DNA of 43,020 nucleotides from Gaiellales bacterium (GTDB taxonomy: Bacteria; Actinomycetota; Thermoleophilia; Gaiellales; JAICJC01). The notes beneath the pieces were generated by a model that had not been told where the DNA came from, did no database searches, and worked only from the letters and a program-made list of their open reading frames with translations. The DNA lies in NCBI GenBank assembly GCA_036273515.1, contig DASUHM010000090.1, positions 1-43,020 of the forward strand, in the 5' to 3' direction. Shown piece by piece: positions 34,197-42,761 of the stretch (its first letter is position 1; each line of letters opens with the position of its first letter). A program made the translations under genes and the position numbers.

Positions 34197-35565
34197 GCGC
34201 GCCTCGCGCTCGTACACGCGCGGCCAGATCGTCAAGAGCGCCCTCGGTACCGGCGCCGTTCTCGGCGGCCTCGGCCCGCTGGCCGCCGCCTGCGGAAGCA
34301 GCGGAGGATCGTCGTCCGGCGCCGCTGCCGGCTCCGGCGGCTCCGGCGGCGGATCGATCACGATCGGCACGTTCTCCGACCCGGCCATGGTGCCCTTCCA
34401 GCAGGTCTTCCTGCCCAAGTTCACCAAAGAGACCGGCATCCAGGTCCACTACCAGCAGACCAACTACAACGCCTGGTACCAGAACTCGAAGACCGACGGC
34501 CTCCAGAAGACCGGCGCCTACGACATCTACGTGATGGACGACAACTGGGTGCCGGAGTTCGCGGCCGGCGGGATCATCCAGAGCATGGACAAGCTCGGCC
34601 TCAAGGTGAACCCGGACATCCTCGCCAAGGGCCTCGACCAGGGCTACTGGCCGCCGAAGTCCGGCCCGCGCCTGAAGGCGTTCGCGAACGACACGCCGCA
34701 GCTCTACTCGCTCGTCATCATCGACGACGTCGAGATCCTGTACTACCGCGGCGACCTGTTCTCGTCGGCCCCGAAGACCTGGGACGACATCGCCGCCACC
34801 GCCAAGGCCAAGACGAACCCGCCGTCGATGTACGGCTGGACGGCCCGCGGCGTGGCCGGCAACCCGATCGTGCAGACCTACCTGCCGCTGCTGAACTCCT
34901 ACGGCGGCAACTTCGTGAACGACGACTGGTCGCCCGGGTTCGCCGGGCCGGAGGGCGTCGGCGCCCTCGAGCGGCTGTTCTCGTTCATCCCCTACATGCC
35001 GTCCGGCGTGGCCGCCTTCGACACGAGCCAGGAGACGGCGGTCATGCTCGAGGGCCACTGCACGGCGATGACCGAGTACACCGGCACGGCTCACGTCGTC
35101 GACGACCCGACCCAGTCGAAGGTGCCGCACAAGATCGACTTCGCGGCCACCCCGTCGCAGGAGCGCAGCGGGCCGGCGATCGGCACGTTCATCTGCGGCA
35201 TCGCCTCGGGCGCGCCCAACACGGCGGGCGCGGTCAAGTTCCTCGAGTGGTTCACGTCGAGCGCCGTGCAGAAGGAGTTCGCGGGGACGGGCAGCGCTGC
35301 CGTCACCGGCTCCGCCCTGCGCGACCCGACGCTCTCGAAGAAGTACCGCTGGCTGCCGGCGATCGCAGACGCGGTCGACAACTCCATCCCCAAGCCGCGC
35401 ACGCCGGACGAGCCGAAGATGGAAGACCTGCTCGGCACGGCCCTGAACCAGGCGCTGGTGCAGGCGATCTCGCAGAAGTCGAACTACCAGCAGATCGCGC
35501 AGTCGCACCTGACGACGGCGGCAAACCAGATCACGGCGTACCTCAAGCAGCAGGGGACGTACTAG
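34174..35565 (+). CDS. ABC importer substrate-binding lipoprotein
   Basis: A 463-residue family 1 solute-binding protein. N-terminal signal with an Arg-Ser-Tyr-Thr-Arg start, a hydrophobic part (SALGTGAVLGGLGPLAAAC) and the lipobox LAAAC, so it is anchored in the membrane by lipidated Cys. A Ser/Gly linker follows, then the binding domain (ITIGTFSDPAMVPFQQVFLP, YDIYVMDDNWVPEFAAGG). The likely ligand is an inositol or related polyol, judged from the operon. GGAGGA precedes ATG 34174. Two strong hairpins follow the stop. Confidence 0.92.
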   Translation: MSDHISSERASRSYTRGQIVKSALGTGAVLGGLGPLAAACGSSGGSSSGAAAGSGGSGGGSITIGTFSDPAMVPFQQVFLPKFTKETGIQVHYQQTNYNAWYQNSKTDGLQKTGAYDIYVMDDNWVPEFAAGGIIQSMDKLGLKVNPDILAKGLDQGYWPPKSGPRLKAFANDTPQLYSLVIIDDVEILYYRGDLFSSAPKTWDDIAATAKAKTNPPSMYGWTARGVAGNPIVQTYLPLLNSYGGNFVNDDWSPGFAGPEGVGALERLFSFIPYMPSGVAAFDTSQETAVMLEGHCTAMTEYTGTAHVVDDPTQSKVPHKIDFAATPSQERSGPAIGTFICGIASGAPNTAGAVKFLEWFTSSAVQKEFAGTGSAAVTGSALRDPTLSKKYRWLPAIADAVDNSIPKPRTPDEPKMEDLLGTALNQALVQAISQKSNYQQIAQSHLTTAANQITAYLKQQGTY

Positions 35566-35567
35566 TG

Positions 35568-35594
35568 CGTGGGGGAACCCATGGTTCCCCCACG
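35568..35594 (+). terminator. 12-bp stem hairpin after the substrate-binding protein gene
   Basis: CGTGGGGGAACC and GGTTCCCCCACG pair perfectly around the loop CAT, starting three bases after the stop. It may protect the upstream message or partly terminate, raising binding-protein levels over the permeases. Confidence 0.6.
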
Positions 35595-35633
35595 AGCCTC
35601 CTCCTTGATGTGCGAGGACGGGCGGCCCGTTCA

Positions 35634-35662
35634 GCTCCGGCGAGACGCGGTCTCGCCGGAGC
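35634..35662 (+). repeat. second, 13-bp stem hairpin in the same gap
   Basis: GCTCCGGCGAGAC (35634-35646) and GTCTCGCCGGAGC (35650-35662) pair perfectly around the loop GCG, 25 bases before the first permease start. It may act as a second attenuator or stabiliser. Confidence 0.6.
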
Positions 35663-35686
35663 GGCGGCGCCTGCAGGGTCCAGGTC

Positions 35687-36625
35687 ATGACGGACGTCGT
35701 CCTCAGCCCGGAAAGCCCGGAGCCCGGGGAGCCGCCGCGGCAGCGCAAGGTCGGGGCGGAGTGGGGCGGGCGGTTCTTCGCCAGCCCCTACCTGCTCCTC
35801 GTGCCCGCGGCGGTGGCGCTCGCGGGCGTCTCGCTCTATCCGCTCTTCTACGGCGTCCGCGCCAGCTTCACCCACTACCTCTACGGCCGCGACTTCGGCA
35901 CGAACGGCCTGACGAACTATCGCAACGCCTGGAACGACGAGTTCTTCCGCCAGGCCATGGAGACGACCGCCAAGTACGTCGTCTGCACCGTCACGATCGA
36001 GACGCTGCTCGGCCTCGGCCTGGCCCTGCTCGTCTCGCGCGAGATCCGGTTCTCGAGCCCGATCCGGGTCGGCCTGATCCTGCCGATGACGATCGCGCCC
36101 GTCGTCGTCGGCGTGATGTGGCGCCTGATCTACGACTCGGGCGTCGGCGTCACCGACCCGCTGTTCCAGCTCTTCGGTGCCAGCCCGCCAGACGTGCTCG
36201 CCCACAACACGAGCGCGTTCATCGCCGTCGTGGTCGTCGACGTGTGGGAGTGGACGCCACTGATCTTCCTGATCGTCCTGGCCGGGCTCCAGTCGATGCC
36301 GCAGGAGCCGCTCGAGGCGGCCCGGGTCGACGGCGCCGGGCGGGTGCGGCTCTTCATGGACCACACCTTGCCGATGCTCATGCCGGTCCTGCTGGTCGCG
36401 ATCACGCTGCGGACGATCGACGCCATCGGCACGTTCGACCAGATCTACGTGCTCACCCAGGGCGGCCCGGGGACGGCCACCCGGCTGATCTCGATCTACG
36501 CCTACAACACGGCGTTCCTGTTCACCCAGTACGGCCAGGCGGCGGCGATGCTCGTGATGCTGCTCATCATGGTGATGCTGCTGATGGTCGTGGCCGTGCG
36601 CCTGATGCGGAGGGCGGCCCGGTGA
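35687..36625 (+). CDS. ABC importer permease (MalF/UgpA type)
   Basis: A 312-residue inner-membrane protein with about six helices (PYLLLVPAAVALAGVSLYPLF, VSREIRFSSPIRVGLILPMTIAPVVVGVMW). The cytoplasmic EAA loop that docks on the ATPase is present: EAARVDGAGRVRLFMDHTLP. It pairs with the next permease to form the channel. It starts at ATG 35687, after the two hairpins, and shares GTGA with the next gene. Confidence 0.93.
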   Translation: MTDVVLSPESPEPGEPPRQRKVGAEWGGRFFASPYLLLVPAAVALAGVSLYPLFYGVRASFTHYLYGRDFGTNGLTNYRNAWNDEFFRQAMETTAKYVVCTVTIETLLGLGLALLVSREIRFSSPIRVGLILPMTIAPVVVGVMWRLIYDSGVGVTDPLFQLFGASPPDVLAHNTSAFIAVVVVDVWEWTPLIFLIVLAGLQSMPQEPLEAARVDGAGRVRLFMDHTLPMLMPVLLVAITLRTIDAIGTFDQIYVLTQGGPGTATRLISIYAYNTAFLFTQYGQAAAMLVMLLIMVMLLMVVAVRLMRRAAR

Positions 36626-37449
36626 GCGCGCGCCTGCCCCGGATCGGGCTCTACCTGACCATCGCGCTGATCCTCGCGGTGGCGTTCTTCCCGTTCTGGT
36701 GGATGGTGGACACGTCGCTGAAGCAGCCGGTCGACATCTTCGGCGGCGTCACGCTCTATCCGCACCACCCGACCACGAGCAACTACTCGCGCCTGTTCGA
36801 CGTGTACCACTTCGGCGCGTACCTCGAGAACAGCCTCATCATCGTGGCGGTGTCGGTCGCCTTCAGCCTCACGATCGGCACGCTCGCGGCGTACGCGCTG
36901 GCGCGCTTCCAGCTGCGCTTCGGCCTGAACCAGTCTGCGCTCGTGGTCGCGCTGCTCGTGCGCATGATCCCCGGCATCCTGCTCGTGATCCCGCTCTACA
37001 TCACCCTCGCCAAGTGGGGCCTGCTGAACACGCGCCTCGGCCTGATCCTGATCTACACCGGGCTGAACACGAGCTTCGTGATCTGGATGATGCAGAGCTT
37101 CCTGGCCGAGATCCCGCGCGACATCGAGGAGGCGGCGATGGTCGACGGCGACTCCCGCCTGAGCGCGCTCTGGCGGGTGGTGATCCCGCTGGCGGCGCCC
37201 GGCCTGGCTGCGACGGCGATCTTCTGCGTCATCACGACGTACAACGACTTCCTGATCGCGCTCTCGCTGACCTCGACGACGCAGGCGCAGACCGTGCCGG
37301 TGGGCGTCTCGACCCTGATCGGCAAGATCCAGATCGAGTACGGGCCGATGGCCGCGGCCGGGGTGATCGGCGCGCTTCCGATCGTGATCTTCGCCCTCGT
37401 CGTCCAGCGCCACTTCGTGCGCGGCCTGACGCTCGGGGCGGTCAAGTGA
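36622..37449 (+). CDS. ABC importer permease (MalG/UgpE type)
   Basis: A 275-residue inner-membrane protein with about six helices, starting YLTIALILAVAFFPFWWMVDTSLK, with a MalG-like EAA loop EEAAMVDGDSRLSALWRVVIPLAAPG. It forms the second half of the importer channel. It starts at GTG 36622 overlapping the previous stop, and its own stop overlaps the iolD start (GTGA), so the importer and the pathway are translated as one coupled operon. Confidence 0.93.
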   Translation: MSARLPRIGLYLTIALILAVAFFPFWWMVDTSLKQPVDIFGGVTLYPHHPTTSNYSRLFDVYHFGAYLENSLIIVAVSVAFSLTIGTLAAYALARFQLRFGLNQSALVVALLVRMIPGILLVIPLYITLAKWGLLNTRLGLILIYTGLNTSFVIWMMQSFLAEIPRDIEEAAMVDGDSRLSALWRVVIPLAAPGLAATAIFCVITTYNDFLIALSLTSTTQAQTVPVGVSTLIGKIQIEYGPMAAAGVIGALPIVIFALVVQRHFVRGLTLGAVK

Positions 37450-39281
37450 GCACGGTGCGGATGACGACCGCGCAGGCGCTCGTCGCCTTCCTGGCCGAGC
37501 AGCAGGTCGAGCGCGACGGCCAACGGGCGCCGCTCCTCGCCGGCGTGCTCGGCATCTTCGGCCACGGGAACGTCGCCGGCGTCGGCCAGGCCCTCCAGCA
37601 GCACGGCGGCCTGCGGTTCGTCCTGCCCCGCAACGAGCAGGCGATGGTGCACACGGCGGTCGCCTACGCCCGCCACCGCAACCGGCTGCAGACGTGGGCG
37701 TGCACGTCGTCGATCGGCCCCGGCGCGACCAACATGGTCACCGGCGCGGCGCTCGCGACGATCAACCGCCTGCCGGTGCTGCTCCTGCCCGGCGACGTGT
37801 TCGCGTCGCGGCGGGTGAACCCGGCGCTGCAACAGCTCGAGCTGCCCGGCGCCCCCGACGCGTCGGTGAACGACGCGTTCCGGCCGGTCAGCCGCTTCTT
37901 CGACCGCATCAACCGGCCCGACCAGCTCGGGCCGTCGCTGCTCGAGGCGGTGCGGGTGCTGACCGACCAGGCCGAGACGGGCGCCGTCACCCTGGCACTG
38001 CCGCAGGACGTCCAGGCCGAGGCGCACGACTACCCGCAGGAGCTGTTCGAGCCGCGCGTGTGGCGCATCGCCCGGCCGGTGCCCGATCCGGCGGCGGTGG
38101 CCGACCTGGCGGCCCTCGTCCGGGGCGCGCGGCGGCCGCTGATCGTGGCCGGCGGCGGCGTCATCTACTCCGAGGCGACCGCCGCCCTGCGCGCGCTCGC
38201 CGACGCCACCGGCATCCCGGTCGCCGAGACTCAAGCAGGCAAGGGGGCGATGCCCTACGACCACCCGGGCGCGCTCGGCGCGCTCGGCTCCACCGGCACC
38301 CGCGCGGCCAACGTGGTCGCCCGCGACGCCGACCTCGTCATCGCCGTCGGCACCCGCCTGGGCGACTTCACGACCGCGTCGCGCACCGCCTTCCAGGACC
38401 CCGACCTGCGCCTCGCGTCCCTGAATGTCGCCGCCTACGACGCCCACAAGCTGGGCGCGCTGGCGCTCGTCGGCGACGCCCGGGCCGGGCTCGAGGCGCT
38501 GGCCGAAGCGCTGGCCGGCCACCGTGTGGCGGCCGCCCATGCCGACCTGGCCGCGCGCCTGAACCGCGAGTGGGACGCCGAGGTGGGCCGGCTCTACGCC
38601 GGCGCGGACGGCCCGCCCACCCAGGCCCAGGTGATCGGCGCCGTGAACGACTCGGCCGAGCCGCGCGACGTCGTCGTCTGCGCCGCCGGCAGCATGCCCG
38701 GCGACCTGCACAAGCTCTGGCGCACCCGCGATCCGAAGGGCTACCACGTCGAGTACGGCTACTCGTGCATGGGCTACGAGGTCGCGGGCGGCCTGGGCGT
38801 GAAGCTGGCCGACCCCGGCCGCGAGGTGCTCGTGATGGTCGGCGACGGCTCGTGGCTGATGATGTCGTCCGAGATCGCGACGTCGATCCAGGAGGGCGTG
38901 CGGCTGACCGTCGTCCTCGTCGACAACCACGGCTTCGGCTCGATCGGCGGCCTCTCCCGCTCGCTCGGCTCGGAGGGCTTCGGCACGGCCTACAGCCAGC
39001 CCGTCGACCTGGCCGCGAACGCGCGCAGCCTGGGCGCGCACGGCGTGCGCGTCGAGAGCATCGCCGCGCTGCGCGTCGCGCTCGCCGAGGCGCGCGCCGC
39101 CGACCGCACCACCGTCATCGTCGTCGAGTGCGACCCGGGCCGCGGCGTCGGCTCCTACGAGTCGTGGTGGGACGTCCCGGTCGCCGAGGTCTCGACGATG
39201 CCGGCCGTGGCGGCCGCCCGGGCTGACTACGAGCGGGAGCGGGCCCTCGAGCGCGCCCTCCCTGGTGGTGAACGTGGCTGA
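37446..39281 (+). CDS. iolD: 3D-(3,5/4)-trihydroxycyclohexane-1,2-dione hydrolase
   Basis: A 611-residue thiamine-diphosphate enzyme, the usual length of IolD, which opens the inositol ring to 5-deoxy-glucuronate. N-terminal catalytic region with RNEQAMVHTAVAYARH (catalytic Glu) and TSSIGPGATNMVTGAA; central domain PLIVAGGGVIYSEA; C-terminal cofactor motif GDGSWLMMSSEIATS...VLVDNHGFGSIGG (GDG to N). It begins at GTG 37446 overlapping malG by four bases and ends overlapping the next gene. This gene is the best marker that the cluster handles inositol. Confidence 0.94.
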   Translation: MSTVRMTTAQALVAFLAEQQVERDGQRAPLLAGVLGIFGHGNVAGVGQALQQHGGLRFVLPRNEQAMVHTAVAYARHRNRLQTWACTSSIGPGATNMVTGAALATINRLPVLLLPGDVFASRRVNPALQQLELPGAPDASVNDAFRPVSRFFDRINRPDQLGPSLLEAVRVLTDQAETGAVTLALPQDVQAEAHDYPQELFEPRVWRIARPVPDPAAVADLAALVRGARRPLIVAGGGVIYSEATAALRALADATGIPVAETQAGKGAMPYDHPGALGALGSTGTRAANVVARDADLVIAVGTRLGDFTTASRTAFQDPDLRLASLNVAAYDAHKLGALALVGDARAGLEALAEALAGHRVAAAHADLAARLNREWDAEVGRLYAGADGPPTQAQVIGAVNDSAEPRDVVVCAAGSMPGDLHKLWRTRDPKGYHVEYGYSCMGYEVAGGLGVKLADPGREVLVMVGDGSWLMMSSEIATSIQEGVRLTVVLVDNHGFGSIGGLSRSLGSEGFGTAYSQPVDLAANARSLGAHGVRVESIAALRVALAEARAADRTTVIVVECDPGRGVGSYESWWDVPVAEVSTMPAVAAARADYERERALERALPGGERG

Positions 39282-40377
39282 CACCCGGCTCCGTGTCGGC
39301 GTCGTCGGCGCGGGGATGATCGCTCAGGTCGAGCACATCCCCAACCTGCTGCACCTGAGCGAGAAGTTCGAGCTCGTCGGCGTCGCCGACCCGTCCGCCC
39401 ACGTGCGCGCCGAGATCGCCGGCCGCTACGGCGTCGCCGGCTTCGCCACGGCCGGCGACCTGCTGCTCCAGTCGCTCGACGCGCTGGTCGTCGCCGTGCC
39501 CGACCCGCTGCACGCGGCCACGGTGCTCGCCGGCCTCGAGGCCGGGCTGCACGTCTTCTGCGAGAAGCCGCTCTGCTACACGGACACCGACGCGGCCGAG
39601 ATCGCGGCCGCCCGCGACCGCGCCGGGACCGTCGTGCAGGTCGGCTACATGAAGCGCTTCGACCCCAACTACCGGGCGGCGCTCGAGTATTTGCCCGAGG
39701 GCGGCGAGGGGCTGCGCTACCTGTCGGTCGAGGTGTCCGACCCCGACTCGTGGCCGTTCGTCGCCCACCGGCCGCTGGTGCGACCCGACGACGTGCCGGC
39801 CGAGCTCATCGCCGACACGCGCGCCCGCCAGCACGCCCAGGCGGCGGAGGCGCTCGGCATCGTGGTCGACGGCGACAACCTGCGCGGCTACACGGAGCCG
39901 CTCATGTCCGGGGCGGTGCACGTCGTGAACGCGACCCACGGGATGCTCGACCGGATGGGCATCGTCACCGGCCCGGTGCTCGACGGCAAGATCTTCGCCG
40001 GCGGCGAGGGCGCGTCCGGGTCGGTGTCGCTGCTGGACGGACGGGCGCTCTGGCACCTCGTGCAGGTGCTCGTGCCCGGCGTGGCCTGGTACCGCGAGCG
40101 GTACACGCTGCACTTCGACGACCGGGTCGTCGAGCTCGAGTTCCCCTCGCCGTACCTGAACAACCAGCAGACGTCCCTGCGGGTGCGCCGGTCGGACGGG
40201 CTGCGGCTCGATACGGTGCACGTGCAGGCCGGCTACGAGGAGGCGTTCGTGCGGGAGCTCGAGGGGTTCTGGGGCAGCGTCGTCCGCGGCGACGAGCCGC
40301 GCAACACGGTGGAGGACGCCGTCCGCGACGCCCGCCTTCTGACCGACATCGCCCGGCGCGCCGTGGGGGCCGCATGA
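39265..40377 (+). CDS. Gfo/Idh/MocA-family dehydrogenase
   Basis: About 370 residues. Rossmann start RVGVVGAGMIAQVEHIPNLL, the cofactor-proximal EKPL motif in HVFCEKPLCY, then GYMKRFDPNYRAAL, and a C-terminal sheet domain. Members include inositol 2-dehydrogenase (IolG), and this gene is the only candidate for that step in the cluster, but the sequence after GAGMIAQ differs from classic IolG, so the reaction (oxidation of inositol or of another polyol) is inferred. Starts at GTG 39265, 39268 or 39274 are possible; 39274 follows GGTGG. It overlaps iolD upstream and shares ATGA with the aldolase. Confidence 0.85.
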   Translation: MVNVADTRLRVGVVGAGMIAQVEHIPNLLHLSEKFELVGVADPSAHVRAEIAGRYGVAGFATAGDLLLQSLDALVVAVPDPLHAATVLAGLEAGLHVFCEKPLCYTDTDAAEIAAARDRAGTVVQVGYMKRFDPNYRAALEYLPEGGEGLRYLSVEVSDPDSWPFVAHRPLVRPDDVPAELIADTRARQHAQAAEALGIVVDGDNLRGYTEPLMSGAVHVVNATHGMLDRMGIVTGPVLDGKIFAGGEGASGSVSLLDGRALWHLVQVLVPGVAWYRERYTLHFDDRVVELEFPSPYLNNQQTSLRVRRSDGLRLDTVHVQAGYEEAFVRELEGFWGSVVRGDEPRNTVEDAVRDARLLTDIARRAVGAA

Positions 40378-41324
40378 GCGACCACATGCGCTCCGCCCAG
40401 CGGGCCCGGGCGCTCGACCGGCTGGCATCGCCGCGCGGCGTGATCGCCGGCGCGGCGGTCGACCACCGCGACGCGCTTCAGGCCGTGCTCGCGAAGCGCG
40501 GCATGCAGCTCGACGACGCCGGCATCACCGAGCTCAAGGTGCGGGTCGCCGCCGCGCTCGCGCCGGCCGCCACCATGATCCTGCTCGACGCCGAGTACTC
40601 CGTCGCCCAGACGATCGCCGCCGGCGCGGTGCCGGGCTCAACCGGAATCGTCGTCCCGCTCGAGGCGATGGGCTACGGCGACGTCGCCAAGGTTGCCCAG
40701 ACGCAGTTCCTGGAGGGTTGGTCGGCCGCCAAGGCGCGCCGGCTGGGCGCCTCGGGAGCGAAGCTGCTCCTGCCCTATCGGGCCGACGTCGCCGCCCAGG
40801 CCGAGCGCCAGGAGGGCGTCGTCCGCACCGCCGTCGCCGCCTGCCGCGAGGCCGGCCTCGCGCTGATCGTCGAGCCGATCGTCTACAAGCGGGAAGGCGA
40901 GGAGCGGGCCGGCGGCGAGCGCTTCGCCGAGCTCGTGGTGGAGGGCGCCCGGCGCCTTTCGGCGCTGGAGCCGGACATCCTGAAGCTCCAGTACCCGGGC
41001 TCGGCGGCCGCCTGCGAGGAGCTCGACGCTGCCGTCGGACGGGCAATCCCGTGGGTGCTGCTCGGCGGCGGCGCCGGCGAGGACGTGATCGGCGGCCAGA
41101 TCGAGGACGCCTGCCGGGCCGGCGCGAGCGGTTTCATCGTCGGGCGCACCCTCTTCGACGCCGGGCTCGTGACCGACCCGGACGAGTCCCGCAAGGCGCT
41201 CGTCTCGCACTCGCGGCCGCTGCTCGAGCGGCTCGCGGCCATCGCGGAGGAGCTGGCGACTCCGTGGCGCGAGCGCGTCGGCGTGCTGCCGCAGCCGCCG
41301 CGGGAGTGGTACCGGACCGCCTGA
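40374..41324 (+). CDS. class I aldolase of the LacD/tagatose-bisphosphate type
   Basis: A 316-residue TIM-barrel aldolase. GVIAGAAVDHRDALQAVL, MILLDAEYSVAQ, GASGAKLLLPYR, LIVEPIVYKREGEE, DILKLQYPGSAA and PWVLLGGGAGEDVI resemble LacD-like class I aldolases; Lys in GAKLLLPYR or ILKLQYPG would form the Schiff base. By position it could cleave 2-deoxy-5-keto-gluconate 6-phosphate, the step otherwise done by class II IolJ, for which no gene is seen. Coupled to both neighbours by overlaps (ATGA, TGATG). Confidence 0.83.
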   Translation: MSDHMRSAQRARALDRLASPRGVIAGAAVDHRDALQAVLAKRGMQLDDAGITELKVRVAAALAPAATMILLDAEYSVAQTIAAGAVPGSTGIVVPLEAMGYGDVAKVAQTQFLEGWSAAKARRLGASGAKLLLPYRADVAAQAERQEGVVRTAVAACREAGLALIVEPIVYKREGEERAGGERFAELVVEGARRLSALEPDILKLQYPGSAAACEELDAAVGRAIPWVLLGGGAGEDVIGGQIEDACRAGASGFIVGRTLFDAGLVTDPDESRKALVSHSRPLLERLAAIAEELATPWRERVGVLPQPPREWYRTA

Positions 41325-41617
41325 TGTACGGAGTCGTCAACCGCCTCACGTTCGCCGATCCCGTCGACGCGGGCCTGGCCGCTCGGCTCCGCGACGACGC
41401 GATGCCCCGCATCGCCGCCGCCGGCTGCCGCGACGCCTACGTCGTCCAGACCGGCGAGCGCGAGCTCCACCTGGTCCTCCTCTTCGACGACGCCGCGGCC
41501 GCCGACCGCGTGATGCACGAGGTCGGCTCGCCCTGGATGCGCGAGCACGTCGTCGGCCTTTTGGCCGGCCCGACCGACCGGCGCACCGGCGAGGTCATCG
41601 CCTCGCTGGCGGGCTAG
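41324..41617 (+). CDS. 97-residue dimeric alpha-beta barrel-like protein
   Basis: A small cytoplasmic protein: MYGVVNRLTFADPVDAGLAA, then a helix, DAYVVQTGERELHLVLLFDD, and WMREHVVGLLAGPTDRRTGEVI. The beta-alpha-beta-beta pattern suggests the ABM/Dabb (ferredoxin-like dimeric) fold, members of which include small isomerases and oxygenases. No specific family is assigned. It is the last gene of the right arm, coupled to the aldolase, so a helper role in the pathway is plausible. Its stop overlaps the ADH stop by CTAG. Confidence 0.75.
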   Translation: MYGVVNRLTFADPVDAGLAARLRDDAMPRIAAAGCRDAYVVQTGERELHLVLLFDDAAAADRVMHEVGSPWMREHVVGLLAGPTDRRTGEVIASLAG

Positions 41618-42759
41618 CCATTGGGCGCGACGAGCACCTTCATCGCCGCGCCGGTCTGAGCCAGCTCGAGCGCGTCGCCGACCTCGTCCAGCCCGACCCG
41701 GTGCGTGATCGCGCGCGCGAACGGCAGCCGGTCGCGGTGCCGGGCCAGCATGTCGAGGGAGGGGCGGTACTGGTCGAGCGTCTCCCCACCGACGCCGAGG
41801 ATGGTCACGCCGGGGATGCACACCTGGCTGTTCGGGTTGATCGGCACCGGGCCCATGTCGACGAACGCGCCCGCCTCGATCACGGTGCCGCCTGGACGGA
41901 CGAGGTCGAGCGCCTCGATCATGCTCTCCGCGAGGCCGGAGCAGCTGCAGACGAGGTCGGCGCCGAGGCCGGCGGTGGCTGCGCGCACGGCCTCGATCCG
42001 CTCCTCCCGGCTCGTCCGTGATGCGTCGAGGACGAGCTCGGCGCCGAACGTGCGGGCGTGGTCGAGCCGCTCGGGCAGGACGTCGACCGCGACGAGGCGG
42101 CCGGCGCCCATCAGCTCCGCCTTGGCCAGGTGCATCAGCCCCAGCGGGCCGACGCCGAGCACCGCCACCGTGTCGCCGAAGCCGAAGCCGCCGGGGACGG
42201 CGCGGGCCCGGTCGAGCCCGTTCGTGACGGCCAGCAGCTCGGTGAGTGCGGCCAGCTCGGAAGGCAGATCGTCCGGCACCCGGAAGATGCGCGTTCCGGG
42301 CAGCAGGTACATCAGCTCCGACCAGCCGCCGAGCAGGTGCGGCGGGCGCACGCAGGTGAGCGAGTTGCCGTAGTCCTCGAGCGCGGTGCACAGGTAGTAG
42401 GGCGCCGTCTCGCTGAGACAGAAGCGGCAGCGGCCACAGGTCAGGTTGGGCGCCGGCACGACCCGGTCGCCGACCCCGAGCGGCGTGCCGTCGGCGTCGA
42501 CCGGCGGGTCGCCGGGCCCGAGCGCCTCGATGACGCCCACGTTCTCGTGGCCGCAGATCAGCGGGTAGGCAGCCTCGCGCTCGTGGTCGGTGCCGGCGTA
42601 CTGCAGACTCTCGCCCCGCCACGTGTGCTTGTCGGTACCGCAGATGCCGGAGTAGTGCATGCGCAGGAGCGCCGCTCCCGGCTCGGGATCCGGCTGCGGG
42701 AACGACTCGACGGCGAACCGCCCCGGGGCGTGGACGACGGCGGCGCGGACCTGGCTCAT
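41614..42759 (-). CDS. zinc-dependent alcohol/polyol dehydrogenase
   Basis: A 381-residue MDR-type dehydrogenase. Catalytic zinc ligands Cys40, His71 and Glu72 (GHENVG), structural zinc cysteines 108, 111, 114 and 124 with a longer-than-usual last gap, and NAD loop VAVLGVGPLGLMHLA. It is similar to sorbitol/threonine and inosose dehydrogenases. It is convergent with the inositol operon and may oxidise a polyol or inosose; this is context-based. The ATG at 42759 lies directly beside the palindromic element and has no ribosome binding site visible, so the message may be read without one or the start may differ. Confidence 0.88.
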   Translation of the reverse strand: MSQVRAAVVHAPGRFAVESFPQPDPEPGAALLRMHYSGICGTDKHTWRGESLQYAGTDHEREAAYPLICGHENVGVIEALGPGDPPVDADGTPLGVGDRVVPAPNLTCGRCRFCLSETAPYYLCTALEDYGNSLTCVRPPHLLGGWSELMYLLPGTRIFRVPDDLPSELAALTELLAVTNGLDRARAVPGGFGFGDTVAVLGVGPLGLMHLAKAELMGAGRLVAVDVLPERLDHARTFGAELVLDASRTSREERIEAVRAATAGLGADLVCSCSGLAESMIEALDLVRPGGTVIEAGAFVDMGPVPINPNSQVCIPGVTILGVGGETLDQYRPSLDMLARHRDRLPFARAITHRVGLDEVGDALELAQTGAAMKVLVAPNG

Positions 42760-42761
42760 CT

